From Prochlorococcus sp. scB241_528O2 (GTDB lineage: Bacteria > Cyanobacteriota > Cyanobacteriia > PCC-6307 > Cyanobiaceae), in assembly GCA_000634115.1 (NCBI GenBank), contig JFLJ01000108.1, positions 1 through 64,000 of the forward strand: DNA of 64,000 bases. The letters run 5' to 3'. Numbering within the stretch: position 1 is the stretch's first letter; every line of letters begins with the position of its first letter. Shown in pieces: positions 55,333 to 64,000 of the stretch. The notes beneath the pieces were generated by a model that saw nothing but the letters and a program-made list of their open reading frames with translations, did no database searches and was not told the origin of the DNA. Made by a program: the position numbers and the translations under genes.

Positions 55333-56499
55333 ATGGTTGAAGAAAGTATTAATAAAAATTGGGATTGGTGGCCTTTATTCCCTTTATATCCATATGGGCA
55401 AAAGAAAACCATTTTAAGGGAGCTAATTCCTGATCAAATATGGTCTTTGGAACAAATACAGGGTCTTTATTATGTTGCAGTTCCAATAAGAATGACAGTA
55501 ATAAAGGTTGATAATGGTTTGATGCTAATAAATCCCTTACCTCCTACAAAAGAATTAATAAATGAGTTAGAAAAATTAATTGCGATTCATGGAAAAGTAA
55601 CAACAATAATTCTCGCAAGTGCTTCTGGACTAGAACATAAAATAGGACTTCCAGCTCTTTCAAGAATCTTTAAAGAATCAGAAATTTGGCTTTGTCCTGG
55701 ACAGTGGAGTTTTCCCATAAATCTGCCACTAGATTTTTTAGGAATTCCATCAAAAAGAACAAGAATACTTTTTGATGAAGGTACCCCATATACAGATTCT
55801 TTTAAATGGTCCTCATTAGGCCCTCTTAATTTAGGACTTGGAAGATATCAGGAGATAAGCTGTTTTCATTATTCTACGAAAACTCTTCATGTAACAGACG
55901 CAATAGTTGGAATAGACTCCACACCACCTGAGATATTTAATTTTGATCCAACTCCTCTTCTTTTCCATTCTAGAGAGAGAGGTGATGAACCTTTGATTGA
56001 CTCCATCGAGCAAAGAAAAAAAGGATGGAAAAGGTTAGTTTTATTTTCATCTTTTTTGAAACCAGGTAAATTGAATATTCCACCTTTAAAAGAAATATTT
56101 AAGTATTCATTCAAAAAAGATCTTAGAAATTGGAGATCTCATTTTGGTATCTATCCTTTTTTATGGGATGAAGATTGGGAATCCTCTCTTGTTGAAATAA
56201 TGGGTAAAGATATTCCTAAGATTCAAATTGCACCAGTTTTGCAAAAATTAATTTTTCCGCGTTCAAAAGAAGTGTTACTCAAATGGTTAGAAAATATCAA
56301 GTCTTTTGAAGATATGGAATATTTAATTCCAGCTCATTTTACGGCACCAATAAAATTTTCAATAGAAGATTGTCAGAAATTAATTAATGAAATTAATTCC
56401 AAAAAGTGGGACAAACTACCAGAGGATAATAAATTTTTGATGGGTTTATATAGAAAGTTGTATGAACTAGGAATAATTCCTGAAGAAGTCAATCTTTAA
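55333..56499 (+). CDS. DUF4336 domain protein
   Basis: A 388-aa protein of the DUF4336 family, met in cyanobacteria and plants. The N-terminal NWDWWPLFPLYPYGQKKT and the segment RMTVIKVDNGLMLINPLPPT, plus ILASASGLEHKIGLPALSRIF, resemble a degenerate metallo-beta-lactamase fold with the metal motif partly lost: no HxHxDH is seen, only SGLEHK. Enzyme activity is therefore doubtful and the function unknown. The gene begins three bases after mntB; linked transcription with the Mn transporter is possible, but a shared role is only inference. Confidence 0.85.
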   Translation: MVEESINKNWDWWPLFPLYPYGQKKTILRELIPDQIWSLEQIQGLYYVAVPIRMTVIKVDNGLMLINPLPPTKELINELEKLIAIHGKVTTIILASASGLEHKIGLPALSRIFKESEIWLCPGQWSFPINLPLDFLGIPSKRTRILFDEGTPYTDSFKWSSLGPLNLGLGRYQEISCFHYSTKTLHVTDAIVGIDSTPPEIFNFDPTPLLFHSRERGDEPLIDSIEQRKKGWKRLVLFSSFLKPGKLNIPPLKEIFKYSFKKDLRNWRSHFGIYPFLWDEDWESSLVEIMGKDIPKIQIAPVLQKLIFPRSKEVLLKWLENIKSFEDMEYLIPAHFTAPIKFSIEDCQKLINEINSKKWDKLPEDNKFLMGLYRKLYELGIIPEEVNL

Positions 56500-56505
56500 A
56501 AACTA

Positions 56506-56841
56506 TTATTCTTCAATAGACATGTTTTCATCATTTTTAAGAGTTTGTTCCAGCTCTTTTCTTTGCTCCATTTGCCTTAAAAAATATCCTGTCATCATTG
56601 CCGAAGATAATAAATTGGCAATGTTTTCTTTTGAAGATGTTATTTTCATATCAAATTGATCTGAAGGAAGCATTCCAAGAAGACCTTGAACATTATGTCT
56701 AATAATTTCTTGAATATCTTCACTAGCTGATTTTGCTACTCTTTGCAAAACTTCTGGAGATTGTTTTTGTAAATATTGGATTAAATCATTCTCATCATTT
56801 GGATCATTATTTTCAGTAGCAAGAAATTCTGGATTAAACAT
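56506..56841 (-). CDS. DUF760 protein
   Basis: An all-alpha acidic protein of 111 aa. The segment LIQYLQKQSPEVLQRVAKSASEDIQEIIRHNVQGLLGMLPSDQF is characteristic of DUF760, a family found in cyanobacteria and chloroplasts; the helix MMTGYFLRQMEQRKELEQ follows. No transmembrane helix is present. Function is unknown. It is convergent with the DUF4336 gene (6 bases) and 45 bases from lepB, which is upstream on the same strand. Confidence 0.88.
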   Translation of the reverse strand: MFNPEFLATENNDPNDENDLIQYLQKQSPEVLQRVAKSASEDIQEIIRHNVQGLLGMLPSDQFDMKITSSKENIANLLSSAMMTGYFLRQMEQRKELEQTLKNDENMSIEE

Positions 56842-56886
56842 TTCTACAACTTCAAGATATAAAAACCCTACAACATCACGTACCCA

Positions 56887-57471
56887 TTAATCTAAATTAT
56901 TAAGGGCAGGGAACCGAATAGGTCCAATTTTATTAAACGGCCAATATCTAAAAATAGCTTTACCAATAATCTTTTCATAAGGTAAAAATCCCCAAATATG
57001 TGAGTCCATACTATTGTTTCTATTATCTCCCATCACCCATAATGCCTCTTCTGGAACAATAAAAGGCCCTATTGAATAATTAATATTTTTGTCAAAAGGA
57101 TAATTATCTTGAGCGATATCATTTAAGTAAAGGTTACCTTCTTTTACTTCTATCTTGTCTCCAGGTATTCCAATTACTCTTTTTATTAATGCTGTATCTG
57201 ATTCATAACCAGCATTAATTAATTGCTCCGGGACATTAAAAACAACTATTTTATTTTTAAATTTTGAAAGATTTGATTTGGATGTAATTTTAGGGGTTAC
57301 TTTCTCAACAAGAATTTTGTCTTGTATTTGAAGAGTGGGGAGCATTGATCCGGATGGGATCCATCTTGGCTCAATAACTTGCCATCGTATAATTAAAGCT
57401 ATAGATATCCAAATTAAAAGATTTTTTAAATCCTTTATTATTGAATTTCTCTTTTCTTTAGTTTGGGACAT
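56887..57471 (-). CDS. lepB: Signal peptidase I
   Basis: Membrane serine protease that removes signal peptides from exported and thylakoid-lumen proteins. The 194 aa have one N-terminal membrane helix (NLLIWISIALIIRWQVI, about 16-33), the catalytic Ser in PSGSMLPTL and Lys in ALIKRVIGIPGDK, and the family end motif MGDNRNNSMDSHIWGFL. The length fits a bacterial type I enzyme with one anchor. It is divergent from menD, 51 bases apart. Confidence 0.96.
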   Translation of the reverse strand: MSQTKEKRNSIIKDLKNLLIWISIALIIRWQVIEPRWIPSGSMLPTLQIQDKILVEKVTPKITSKSNLSKFKNKIVVFNVPEQLINAGYESDTALIKRVIGIPGDKIEVKEGNLYLNDIAQDNYPFDKNINYSIGPFIVPEEALWVMGDNRNNSMDSHIWGFLPYEKIIGKAIFRYWPFNKIGPIRFPALNNLD

Positions 57472-57522
57472 GTTTTATTTAATTCAGTTATAAGGAAAAA
57501 TTCCAAAGCATTTATATAAATT

Positions 57523-59286
57523 ATGACATCATCTATTGAAGGCAAAAATTTTCTTAGAAGTTTACAACTTTTAAATCTACTTATAAAAATAGGAGTTAAA
57601 AATTTAATATTATGTCCAGGGAGCAGATCAGCACCTATGGCAATAGCTGCTGGAGAATTAAATAATTTAGGATTGATAAAAATTTTTAATTCAATAGATG
57701 AGAGATCTGCAGGATTTCATGCTCTTGGTATTTCTGCTGCATCTGGTAATCTTTCTTTAGTTATTACCACTTCTGGAACGGCTGTAAGTAATTTATTGCC
57801 AGCAGCAGTTGAGGCCGATCGATCTTGTAAAGGGGTTATATTTCTTACAGCTGATAGACCTTTAAGATTAAAAGATTGTGGGGCTAATCAAACAGTAAAT
57901 CAAGAAGATTTTTTGGGCTCAGTCTGCAGAAGAGTATTAAGTACAAATCTCAATGGACTTCATGAAACAGAAGATAATGAAATTTTAAATTTAGTGCGAA
58001 TTACTGAGAAACAAATATCCTCTTTCCCTGGTCCTATTCATTTAAACATTCCTATAGATAAGCCTTTAGATATTTCTTTTTATAATAAAAAAAATGTTCT
58101 AGAGGTTTTTGAGAAAATTTACTTAAATAAAGAATATGTTTTTCAAGAAGTTGAAATAAAGTCCGACAAAATTAAATTCTTAGAAATTTCAAAAAGTCTA
58201 AATTTAGATAAATCAGGAATTATTTTGGTAGGTCCCTATCAAGGTTCCATAAAGGACTTGTCGTCTTTTAATAAATCTTTAGAAAAATTACAAGAAATTA
58301 CTGGTTGGCCAGTTTTTGCTGATCCTGTTTCAGGTGTGGATTCCGATTTGAGAGGATTAGTTGTAAATTGGGAATTAGTCTTAAGAAAAAATGAGAATTT
58401 AATCAATTGTCATCAACTTTTGAGGCTTGGCCCAATGTCATCTTCAATTGATTTGGAGAAGTTTTTAACAATATTCCAAGGTATTCAAATCCTTATCAAG
58501 GAAAAAAACTATAGAAAATTAGATCCTTTAAAAAAATCATTTGAATATGAGTTTGGATTGACAAATTTTGTTAATCAATTTGTTGAGGAGTTATACAGTA
58601 ATAAAAAAGTTAAAAAGTCTCTAACTGCATTGGCTTTATATCTAATAGAGGAAGGTGAAAAAATTAAGAAAATTATAAAAGAGAAAATCACAAATAATAA
58701 TCAAATTACTGAGTATAGGATTGCAAATCTTGTACCAAAAATTTGGCCAGCTAAGAATCCTATTATGATTTCAGCTAGTAGCCCAATTAGAGATTGGCTT
58801 ACATTTTCTGAAAATCTTACTTTAACAAGAAATTGTTTCAGCTTTAGAGGAGCTTCTGGAATAGACGGTACTTTATCCCTTGCATTAGGAATTTCTAGAA
58901 TAAAAAAACCTTTACTTCTTGTAACTGGAGATTTAGCTTTTGTTCATGATATAAATGGCTGGCTTATTGAAAATTCAGTAGACTTGAATTTAACAATCCT
59001 GCTAATAAATAATTATGGTGGAAATATATTTAATCGTATTTATAAAAGCAATATTAAAGAAGATGATTTGAAAAAACTATTTCTTATGCCTAAAAAAATA
59101 AACTGGGAAAAACTCGCTGAGAGCTATCAAGTAAAGTTTAAAAATGTAACGAATTTTGAAAAATTACGAGAGGCATTCGAATGGAGCATTTCTATCCAGA
59201 AATCTGTAATAATTAAAGTTGATATTGATACGGAAAATGAAATTTGTGAAAAAAATGATCTGCTAAAAAAAATTATTGGCAGTTAA
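57523..59286 (+). CDS. menD: SEPHCHC synthase MenD (2-succinyl-5-enolpyruvyl-6-hydroxy-3-cyclohexene-1-carboxylate synthase)
   Basis: Thiamine diphosphate enzyme of phylloquinone (vitamin K1) synthesis, which supplies the photosystem I quinone. The 587 aa show [15 protein letters not shown], the TPP glutamate in [27 protein letters not shown] and the TPP/Mg motif [15 protein letters not shown] ... [11 protein letters not shown]. It is followed after 18 bases by menB, so the two form a menaquinone/phylloquinone operon. Confidence 0.96.
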   Translation: MTSSIEGKNFLRSLQLLNLLIKIGVKNLILCPGSRSAPMAIAAGELNNLGLIKIFNSIDERSAGFHALGISAASGNLSLVITTSGTAVSNLLPAAVEADRSCKGVIFLTADRPLRLKDCGANQTVNQEDFLGSVCRRVLSTNLNGLHETEDNEILNLVRITEKQISSFPGPIHLNIPIDKPLDISFYNKKNVLEVFEKIYLNKEYVFQEVEIKSDKIKFLEISKSLNLDKSGIILVGPYQGSIKDLSSFNKSLEKLQEITGWPVFADPVSGVDSDLRGLVVNWELVLRKNENLINCHQLLRLGPMSSSIDLEKFLTIFQGIQILIKEKNYRKLDPLKKSFEYEFGLTNFVNQFVEELYSNKKVKKSLTALALYLIEEGEKIKKIIKEKITNNNQITEYRIANLVPKIWPAKNPIMISASSPIRDWLTFSENLTLTRNCFSFRGASGIDGTLSLALGISRIKKPLLLVTGDLAFVHDINGWLIENSVDLNLTILLINNYGGNIFNRIYKSNIKEDDLKKLFLMPKKINWEKLAESYQVKFKNVTNFEKLREAFEWSISIQKSVIIKVDIDTENEICEKNDLLKKIIGS

Positions 59287-59304
59287 ATTTTATTATTTTC
59301 TATT

Positions 59305-60180
59305 TTGAATAATTTAGGATTCATGAAAGTCTTACCTGGGGAAACAACTTTAAATTGGTCACAATGTAAATCTTATGAGGATATATTGTTTCATAAATCA
59401 GATGAGGGAATTGCGAGAATCGCAATTAATCGACCTGAAAAAAGAAATGCATTTAGACCACAAACTGTAGATGAACTTCTTAGTGCATTTAACATTGTGA
59501 GAAATGATGAAACTATTGGAGTAGTTCTTTTTACAGGTGCTGGTCCGGATAAGAAAGGTATTTACTCTTTTTGCTCTGGAGGTGATCAGAGTGTTAGAGG
59601 TGAGAATGGATATGAAAATGATGAGGGGAAACAGAGATTAAATGTACTCGAACTTCAAAGATTAATCAGAAGTTTGCCTAAAGTGGTTATCGCTTTAGTT
59701 CCTGGTTTTGCAATCGGGGGAGGTCAGGTCCTTCATTTGATTTGTGATCTGAGTATCGCCTCCGAAAATGCAATATTTGGTCAAACAGGTCCAAGAGTCG
59801 GTAGCTTTGATGCTGGATTTGGATCTAGTTATTTGGCCAGACTTGTTGGTCAAAGAAAAGCAAAAGAAATTTGGTTTTTATGTAGAAAATACAATTCCGC
59901 GGAAGCTCTAGGAATGGGCTTGATAAATGCAATTACAAAGATTGAAGAATTAGAAGCTGAGGGTGTAAGGTGGGCAAGAGAGATTTTACGAAATAGTCCA
60001 ACTGCTATTCGTATTCTTAAGGCTTCATTCAATGCGGAGAATGATGGAATTGCTGGTATTCAAGAATTATCTGGATACACAACTCAATTATTTTATTCGA
60101 CTAAAGAAGCTCAAGAAGGTAGAGATGCCTTTCTTGAAAAGCGTCCACCAGATTTTTCTGACTATAAGTGGACACCTTAG
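59305..60180 (+). CDS. menB: 1,4-dihydroxy-2-naphthoyl-CoA synthase MenB
   Basis: Crotonase-fold enzyme of phylloquinone synthesis: closes the naphthoate ring. The 291-aa protein (285 aa if the ATG at 59323 is used, [10 protein letters not shown], which is more natural) shows [19 protein letters not shown], the active-site [28 protein letters not shown], and the family C-terminal [16 protein letters not shown]-like end (here [15 protein letters not shown]). It is downstream of menD and 34 bases before glgA. Confidence 0.96.
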   Translation: MNNLGFMKVLPGETTLNWSQCKSYEDILFHKSDEGIARIAINRPEKRNAFRPQTVDELLSAFNIVRNDETIGVVLFTGAGPDKKGIYSFCSGGDQSVRGENGYENDEGKQRLNVLELQRLIRSLPKVVIALVPGFAIGGGQVLHLICDLSIASENAIFGQTGPRVGSFDAGFGSSYLARLVGQRKAKEIWFLCRKYNSAEALGMGLINAITKIEELEAEGVRWAREILRNSPTAIRILKASFNAENDGIAGIQELSGYTTQLFYSTKEAQEGRDAFLEKRPPDFSDYKWTP

Positions 60181-60214
60181 TTTATTTTTCAAAAGAACTT
60201 TTTAAAAATTATCA

Positions 60215-61672
60215 ATGAGAATTCTTCTTGCCGCTGCTGAATGTGCTCCAATGATTAAAGTTGGAGGTATGGGAGACGTAGTTGGTTCGTTACCGCCATC
60301 TTTGATAAAACTTGGTCACGATGTAAGGGTAATAATTCCAGGCTATGGGAAATTGTGGAGTCTTTTAGAGGTATCGAATGAACCAGTCTTTAAATCAAAT
60401 ACTATGGGGACTGATTTTGCTGTGTATGAAGCAAAACATCAAATACATAATTATGTGATTTACCTAGTTGGTCATCCAACATTTGACTCTGACCAAATAT
60501 ATGGAGGTGAAAACGAAGATTGGCGCTTTACATTTTTTGCTAGTGCTACTGCAGAATTTTCTTGGAATTGTTGGAAACCTCAAGTTCTTCATTGCCATGA
60601 TTGGCACACTGGAATGATTCCAGTATGGATGCATCAGGACCCTGAAATTAGCACTGTTTTCACAATTCATAATTTAAAATATCAAGGACCTTGGAGATGG
60701 AAACTAGAAAAAATGACTTGGTGTCCTTGGTATATGCATGGAGACCACACAATGGCTGCTGCCATGTTGTATGCAGATAGAGTAAATGCTGTCTCTCCAA
60801 CATATGCGGATGAAATTAAAACCCATGAATATGGTGAAAGCCTCGAAGGATTACTCAATTACATATCAGGTAAATTGCGGGGTATTCTTAATGGCATAGA
60901 TCTGGATGAATGGAATCCAGCAAAAGACCCAGTTTTGCCAGCAAAATTTACATTTAAGAATTTAGAAAATAGGCTAGAAAATAAGAAAATTCTTCAGAGA
61001 GAAATGGGCCTTGAAGTTAATACTAAAAAATATCTTTTAGGTATGGTTAGTAGATTGGTTGACCAGAAAGGAGTCGACTTACTTTTACAAGTCTCAAGAA
61101 GACTTTTGGCATATACTGATTCGCAAATAGCTGTTTTAGGTACTGGAGATAGGTATTTAGAGTCAGGATTATGGCAACTGGCATTAGATTACCCAGGTAG
61201 ATTTTCAGTATTCCTTACCTATGATGATTCTTTATCAAGGCTTATATATGGTGGCTCTGATGCATTCTTAATGCCTAGTAGATTTGAACCTTGTGGTATT
61301 AGTCAACTCCTTGCGATGAGGTATGGTTCTATTCCAATAGTAAGGCGAGTTGGAGGTTTAGTTGACACAGTGTTACCTCATGACCCAGAAAATAATATTG
61401 GTACAGGGTTTTGTTTTGATCGCTTTGAGCCTATAGATTTCTATACTGCTTTAGTAAGATCTTGGGAGGCCTTCAGGCATAAAGATAGTTGGGAATTACT
61501 TCAAAAAAGAGCTATGAGCCAAGAGTTCAGTTGGCAAAGATCAGCTCTCGAATACGAAATTATGTATAAAGATGTATGCGGATTAAAGGAACCATCACCA
61601 GATGTTGCTGAAGTTGAAAAATTTTCCTACGGACAATCAGCTGACCCATCATTAAAAAAAAGTATGACTTAA
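60215..61672 (+). CDS. glgA: Glycogen synthase
   Basis: GT5 enzyme that extends alpha-1,4-glucan from ADP-glucose. The 485 aa begin with the ADP-glucose motif [14 protein letters not shown], followed by [13 protein letters not shown], the acceptor-side loop TIHNLKYQG, and in the second domain [13 protein letters not shown] and the catalytic Glu in [12 protein letters not shown] short tail beyond the family's usual end (about 460-485) is Lys/Ser-rich. It belongs to the storage-glucan set with glgB and glk. murF begins seven bases after its stop. Confidence 0.97.
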   Translation: MRILLAAAECAPMIKVGGMGDVVGSLPPSLIKLGHDVRVIIPGYGKLWSLLEVSNEPVFKSNTMGTDFAVYEAKHQIHNYVIYLVGHPTFDSDQIYGGENEDWRFTFFASATAEFSWNCWKPQVLHCHDWHTGMIPVWMHQDPEISTVFTIHNLKYQGPWRWKLEKMTWCPWYMHGDHTMAAAMLYADRVNAVSPTYADEIKTHEYGESLEGLLNYISGKLRGILNGIDLDEWNPAKDPVLPAKFTFKNLENRLENKKILQREMGLEVNTKKYLLGMVSRLVDQKGVDLLLQVSRRLLAYTDSQIAVLGTGDRYLESGLWQLALDYPGRFSVFLTYDDSLSRLIYGGSDAFLMPSRFEPCGISQLLAMRYGSIPIVRRVGGLVDTVLPHDPENNIGTGFCFDRFEPIDFYTALVRSWEAFRHKDSWELLQKRAMSQEFSWQRSALEYEIMYKDVCGLKEPSPDVAEVEKFSYGQSADPSLKKSMT

Positions 61673-61679
61673 TTTTTTA

Positions 61680-63053
61680 ATGGAATTCTCATTATCAGAA
61701 TTAAATGGAGTTTTGGGTGATATTAAAAATATAGGCGATGGGAAAAAAGATTTTTTAAATTTTAAAAATATAAGTATTGATAGTAGAACTTTATTAAAAA
61801 ATGATCTTTTTATTGCTATTGAGGGAAAAAATTTTGATGGACATATTTTTCTTCCAGAGGTTTTAAAGAAAGGAGTTAAATCAGTAGTAATTAAAAAAGG
61901 TATGCAGAAATTACTCCCCAGTAATTTACCTTATTGGATAGTAAATGACACTTTAGAGGCATTTCAAAAACTAACATTGCTCAAAAGAAAAAAATTAAAT
62001 ATACCTATGGTTGCCATAACTGGTTCAGTGGGCAAAACAACCACAAAAGAAATGATTGGTGAAGTTTTAAAGAAACTTGGAAGAATAAAACTATCCCATG
62101 CAAATTTCAATAATGAAATTGGTGTTGGTCTTACTATTCTTGCGACAGAAATAGAAGATAAAGTTTTGGTTCTTGAGATGGGAATGAGAGGTCTTGGTCA
62201 GATCGAAAATTTATCTAAATATAGTGAACCGGACATTGCAGTTATTACTAATATTGGGACAGCCCATATTGGATTGTTAGGCTCGAAAAAGAATATTACT
62301 TATGCAAAGTGTGAAATTAGTAAATTTTTAAATCCCAAAGGAGTTGTAATAATCCCAGCAAATGATTCATTTCTAGAGGAAACTCTCAAAAAGTACTGGA
62401 AAGGAAGAGTAATAAAAGTAGAATTATTAAATATAGAAAATCAAAGGAAGAGTTTTAACAAAGATGATAATTTGCGAGGATTTTATAATCCAATAAATAA
62501 AACAATTGTAATCGAAGAAAAAAACTTTGAAATTTCATCTGAGGGATTTCACAATGCTTCAAATTTTTTGTTTGCTTATGCAGTTGCTGAAGAGTTAGGG
62601 ATTAATTTTGCAAGTTTTAATAAGTTTAATTTTGCAAGTTTAGAAGGAAGGAATAAAATTCTTAAATCAGTTAAAACTACAATATATGATGAATCGTATA
62701 ATGCCTCGCCAGAATCAGTAAAAGCATGTATTAAAAACCTGCTAGAAAAACCTGGAAATCGCTTTTTTATATTTGGAAGTATGCAAGAATTGGGAAAAGA
62801 ATCTGAAAAATACCATAAAGAAATATTCAAATTAATACATAATTCAGAAATAGAGAAATGTGTATTTATTTGCGATAAAAAAAATGAAAAATATTACTCT
62901 AATTATCTAAAAGATAAGAATAAATTTTTAGTTTTAAACAATATTAAAGATGTACCTAAAGAGATAAATAAATCCACAAAAAAAGGTGATTCTATCCTAA
63001 TTAAAGGTAGTAGATGTTGGCAACTTGAAAAAATAATTGAATTAATTAATTAG
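61680..63053 (+). CDS. murF: UDP-N-acetylmuramoyl-tripeptide-D-alanyl-D-alanine ligase
   Basis: Adds D-Ala-D-Ala to the peptidoglycan precursor in the cytoplasm. The 457-aa Mur ligase shows the N-terminal uridine domain (DSRTLLKNDLFIAIEGKNFDGH), the ATP P-loop GSVGKTTTKEMI (about 115-126), SHANFNNEIGVGLT, VLEMGMRGLGQI and IGTAHIG (ATP/metal), and in the C-domain YDESYNASPESVKA. It is convergent with glmU, two bases away. Confidence 0.96.
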   Translation: MEFSLSELNGVLGDIKNIGDGKKDFLNFKNISIDSRTLLKNDLFIAIEGKNFDGHIFLPEVLKKGVKSVVIKKGMQKLLPSNLPYWIVNDTLEAFQKLTLLKRKKLNIPMVAITGSVGKTTTKEMIGEVLKKLGRIKLSHANFNNEIGVGLTILATEIEDKVLVLEMGMRGLGQIENLSKYSEPDIAVITNIGTAHIGLLGSKKNITYAKCEISKFLNPKGVVIIPANDSFLEETLKKYWKGRVIKVELLNIENQRKSFNKDDNLRGFYNPINKTIVIEEKNFEISSEGFHNASNFLFAYAVAEELGINFASFNKFNFASLEGRNKILKSVKTTIYDESYNASPESVKACIKNLLEKPGNRFFIFGSMQELGKESEKYHKEIFKLIHNSEIEKCVFICDKKNEKYYSNYLKDKNKFLVLNNIKDVPKEINKSTKKGDSILIKGSRCWQLEKIIELIN

Positions 63054-63054
63054 A

Positions 63055-64000
63055 TCAAGGTTTCTTTCTTTCCCAATTTTCTATATTTATTTGCTTAGTT
63101 CTTGAAATTGCCAATGAATTATCATTGGAGTCTTTAGTGATAACTGAACCAGCACCTGTTGTTACTGATTCTCCTAGATTAATAGGCGCTACAAAAACTG
63201 TATTTGCTCCAATACTGGAATTTTTACCAATTTTTGTTTGAAATTTTTTCTGACCATCAAAGTTTGCAGTAATTGTACCTGCTCCAATATTTGTAGACCT
63301 TCCAATAATAGAATCCCCAATATAACTTAAATGGTTTACTTTAGATTCTTCCTCAAGTAAGGTATTTTTTATTTCAACAAAATTTCCTATCTTACTGTAA
63401 GAAGATATTTTGGATTTAGGTCTTATATGACTGTAGGGACCAATTTTTATATGATCCATTATCTGAGAATCATAAATAGTGGAATTTGAAATTTCACAAT
63501 TTAATCCCACATTAGAATTTTCAATATAAGTATTTGGCCCAATAACGCAATTATTAAATATTTTGGTACTTCCTCTTATATGAGTATTAGCCTCAATTAT
63601 TACATCTTTGCCAATCTTTGCCTCTTCACTAACTGAGCAACTTGCTTTATTTATAAATGTTACGCCATTAAGCATATGTTTTTCTTTAATTGAATTCTGA
63701 ATAATTTCTTCGCATTTTGATAGTTGTATTCTATTATTAATTCCTTGAAGCTCTCCGTTATCTTCTATCTCAAGGCTTAGGGAATTCTTAAGCAAAGATA
63801 CTGTATCAGTTAAGTAAATTTCTTTCTGATTATTATTGCTTTGTAAGGTACTAATTATTTGTGACAAATTTTCCCAGTTAAAACAGTAAACACCTGCATT
63901 TATTAATAAATTAAGTCGTTCTTGATTATTGCAATCTTTTTCTTCAACAATTCTCTCTATAAAATCCCCCTTTATAAAAACTCTGCCATATCCATGAGGA
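63055..64000 (-). CDS. glmU: Bifunctional GlmU (GlcNAc-1-P uridyltransferase / acetyltransferase), 5'-partial
   Basis: Makes UDP-N-acetylglucosamine for cell-wall synthesis. The ORF track stops at a TTG at 63867, but the frame stays open to the window end; reading on gives GYGRV, IVEEKDC and NAGVYCFNW, which are family segments of the N-terminal uridyltransferase domain. Downstream is the left-handed beta-helix of the acetyltransferase domain ([57 protein letters not shown]), with the substrate-binding [13 protein letters not shown]. Only about 315 residues are in the window; the family is near 450. The 5' end lies beyond base 64000. Confidence 0.95.
   Translation of the reverse strand, partial: PHGYGRVFIKGDFIERIVEEKDCNNQERLNLLINAGVYCFNWENLSQIISTLQSNNNQKEIYLTDTVSLLKNSLSLEIEDNGELQGINNRIQLSKCEEIIQNSIKEKHMLNGVTFINKASCSVSEEAKIGKDVIIEANTHIRGSTKIFNNCVIGPNTYIENSNVGLNCEISNSTIYDSQIMDHIKIGPYSHIRPKSKISSYSKIGNFVEIKNTLLEEESKVNHLSYIGDSIIGRSTNIGAGTITANFDGQKKFQTKIGKNSSIGANTVFVAPINLGESVTTGAGSVITKDSNDNSLAISRTKQINIENWERKKP

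Noticed and set aside
63868-64000. GlmU starting at the TTG at 63867 as in the track
   Set aside because: The frame remains open to the window end and encodes conserved uridyltransferase segments, so the gene is cut by the window, not short.

Overview
The window is cyanobacterial and looks like a picocyanobacterium of the Prochlorococcus high-light type. The evidence is the strongly AT-rich, tightly packed gene layout, an alpha-carboxysome (cso) operon with form IA RuBisCO, and the presence of plastocyanin, NDH-1 subunits NdhL and NdhD, phylloquinone genes (menD, menB), cyAbrB, a cyanobacterial group 2 sigma factor, Ycf51 and several families found only in cyanobacteria and plastids. Assignment to a species or ecotype is inference from gene order and protein likeness; no search was run.

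Layout. 1-6390: the 3' part of the carboxysome operon (rbcL, rbcS, csoS2, csoSCA, csoS4A, csoS4B and an acRAF-like gene). rbcL is cut by the window edge and also carries an in-frame TAA. 6395-12210: DUF3136-like protein, RidA, glyoxalase II, short-form HisG, an ABC exporter with a GNAT acetyltransferase, and a pair of small glycosyltransferase-like genes. 12379-18670: dnaA, a glutathione S-transferase-like protein, glutathione reductase, a CaCA cation exchanger and dihydroorotase. 18697-19920: a small tRNA-Leu-bounded insert of about 1 kb that carries one secreted MORN-repeat protein; it lies between a 5' half-copy of tRNA-Leu(UAA) and the intact tRNA. 19996-28530: ndhL, DUF3007, trpA, cyAbrB, a YciI-like gene, HTH and YkvA small genes, sigma factor, hisIE, a QueD-like gene, clpB and petE. 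28583-41210: epimerase, hemE, glgB, a CocE-type hydrolase, small genes, ycf51, a giant TamB-like protein and proA. 41215-51250: folB, lipase-like gene, M3 peptidase, ndhD, thrB, glk, thrS, trpS and an Arg/Gly-rich protein. 51415-64000: DUF697 membrane protein, a manganese-type ABC transporter (mntC-mntA-mntB), DUF4336, DUF760, lepB, menD, menB, glgA, murF and the 3' part of glmU.

How it works together. The cso block makes the CO2-fixing microcompartment. glgA, glgB and glk handle glycogen and glucose. petE, ndhL, ndhD, menD, menB and the Mn transporter serve photosynthetic electron transport. thrS, trpS, tRNA-Leu, dnaA, the sigma factor and clpB are housekeeping genes; murF and glmU make cell wall.

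The points most worth a second look are the rbcL nonsense codon, the tRNA-Leu/MORN mini-island with its roughly 115-bp flanking direct repeats, a near-perfect terminator-like hairpin between rbcS and csoS2, a perfect 8-bp inverted repeat just before dnaA, and a QueD-like protein that lacks the usual HGH zinc motif. No CRISPR array, prophage, rRNA operon, transposase or integrase was seen. No gene-free stretch longer than 300 bases exists; the longest is the roughly 284-base region before the MORN gene.
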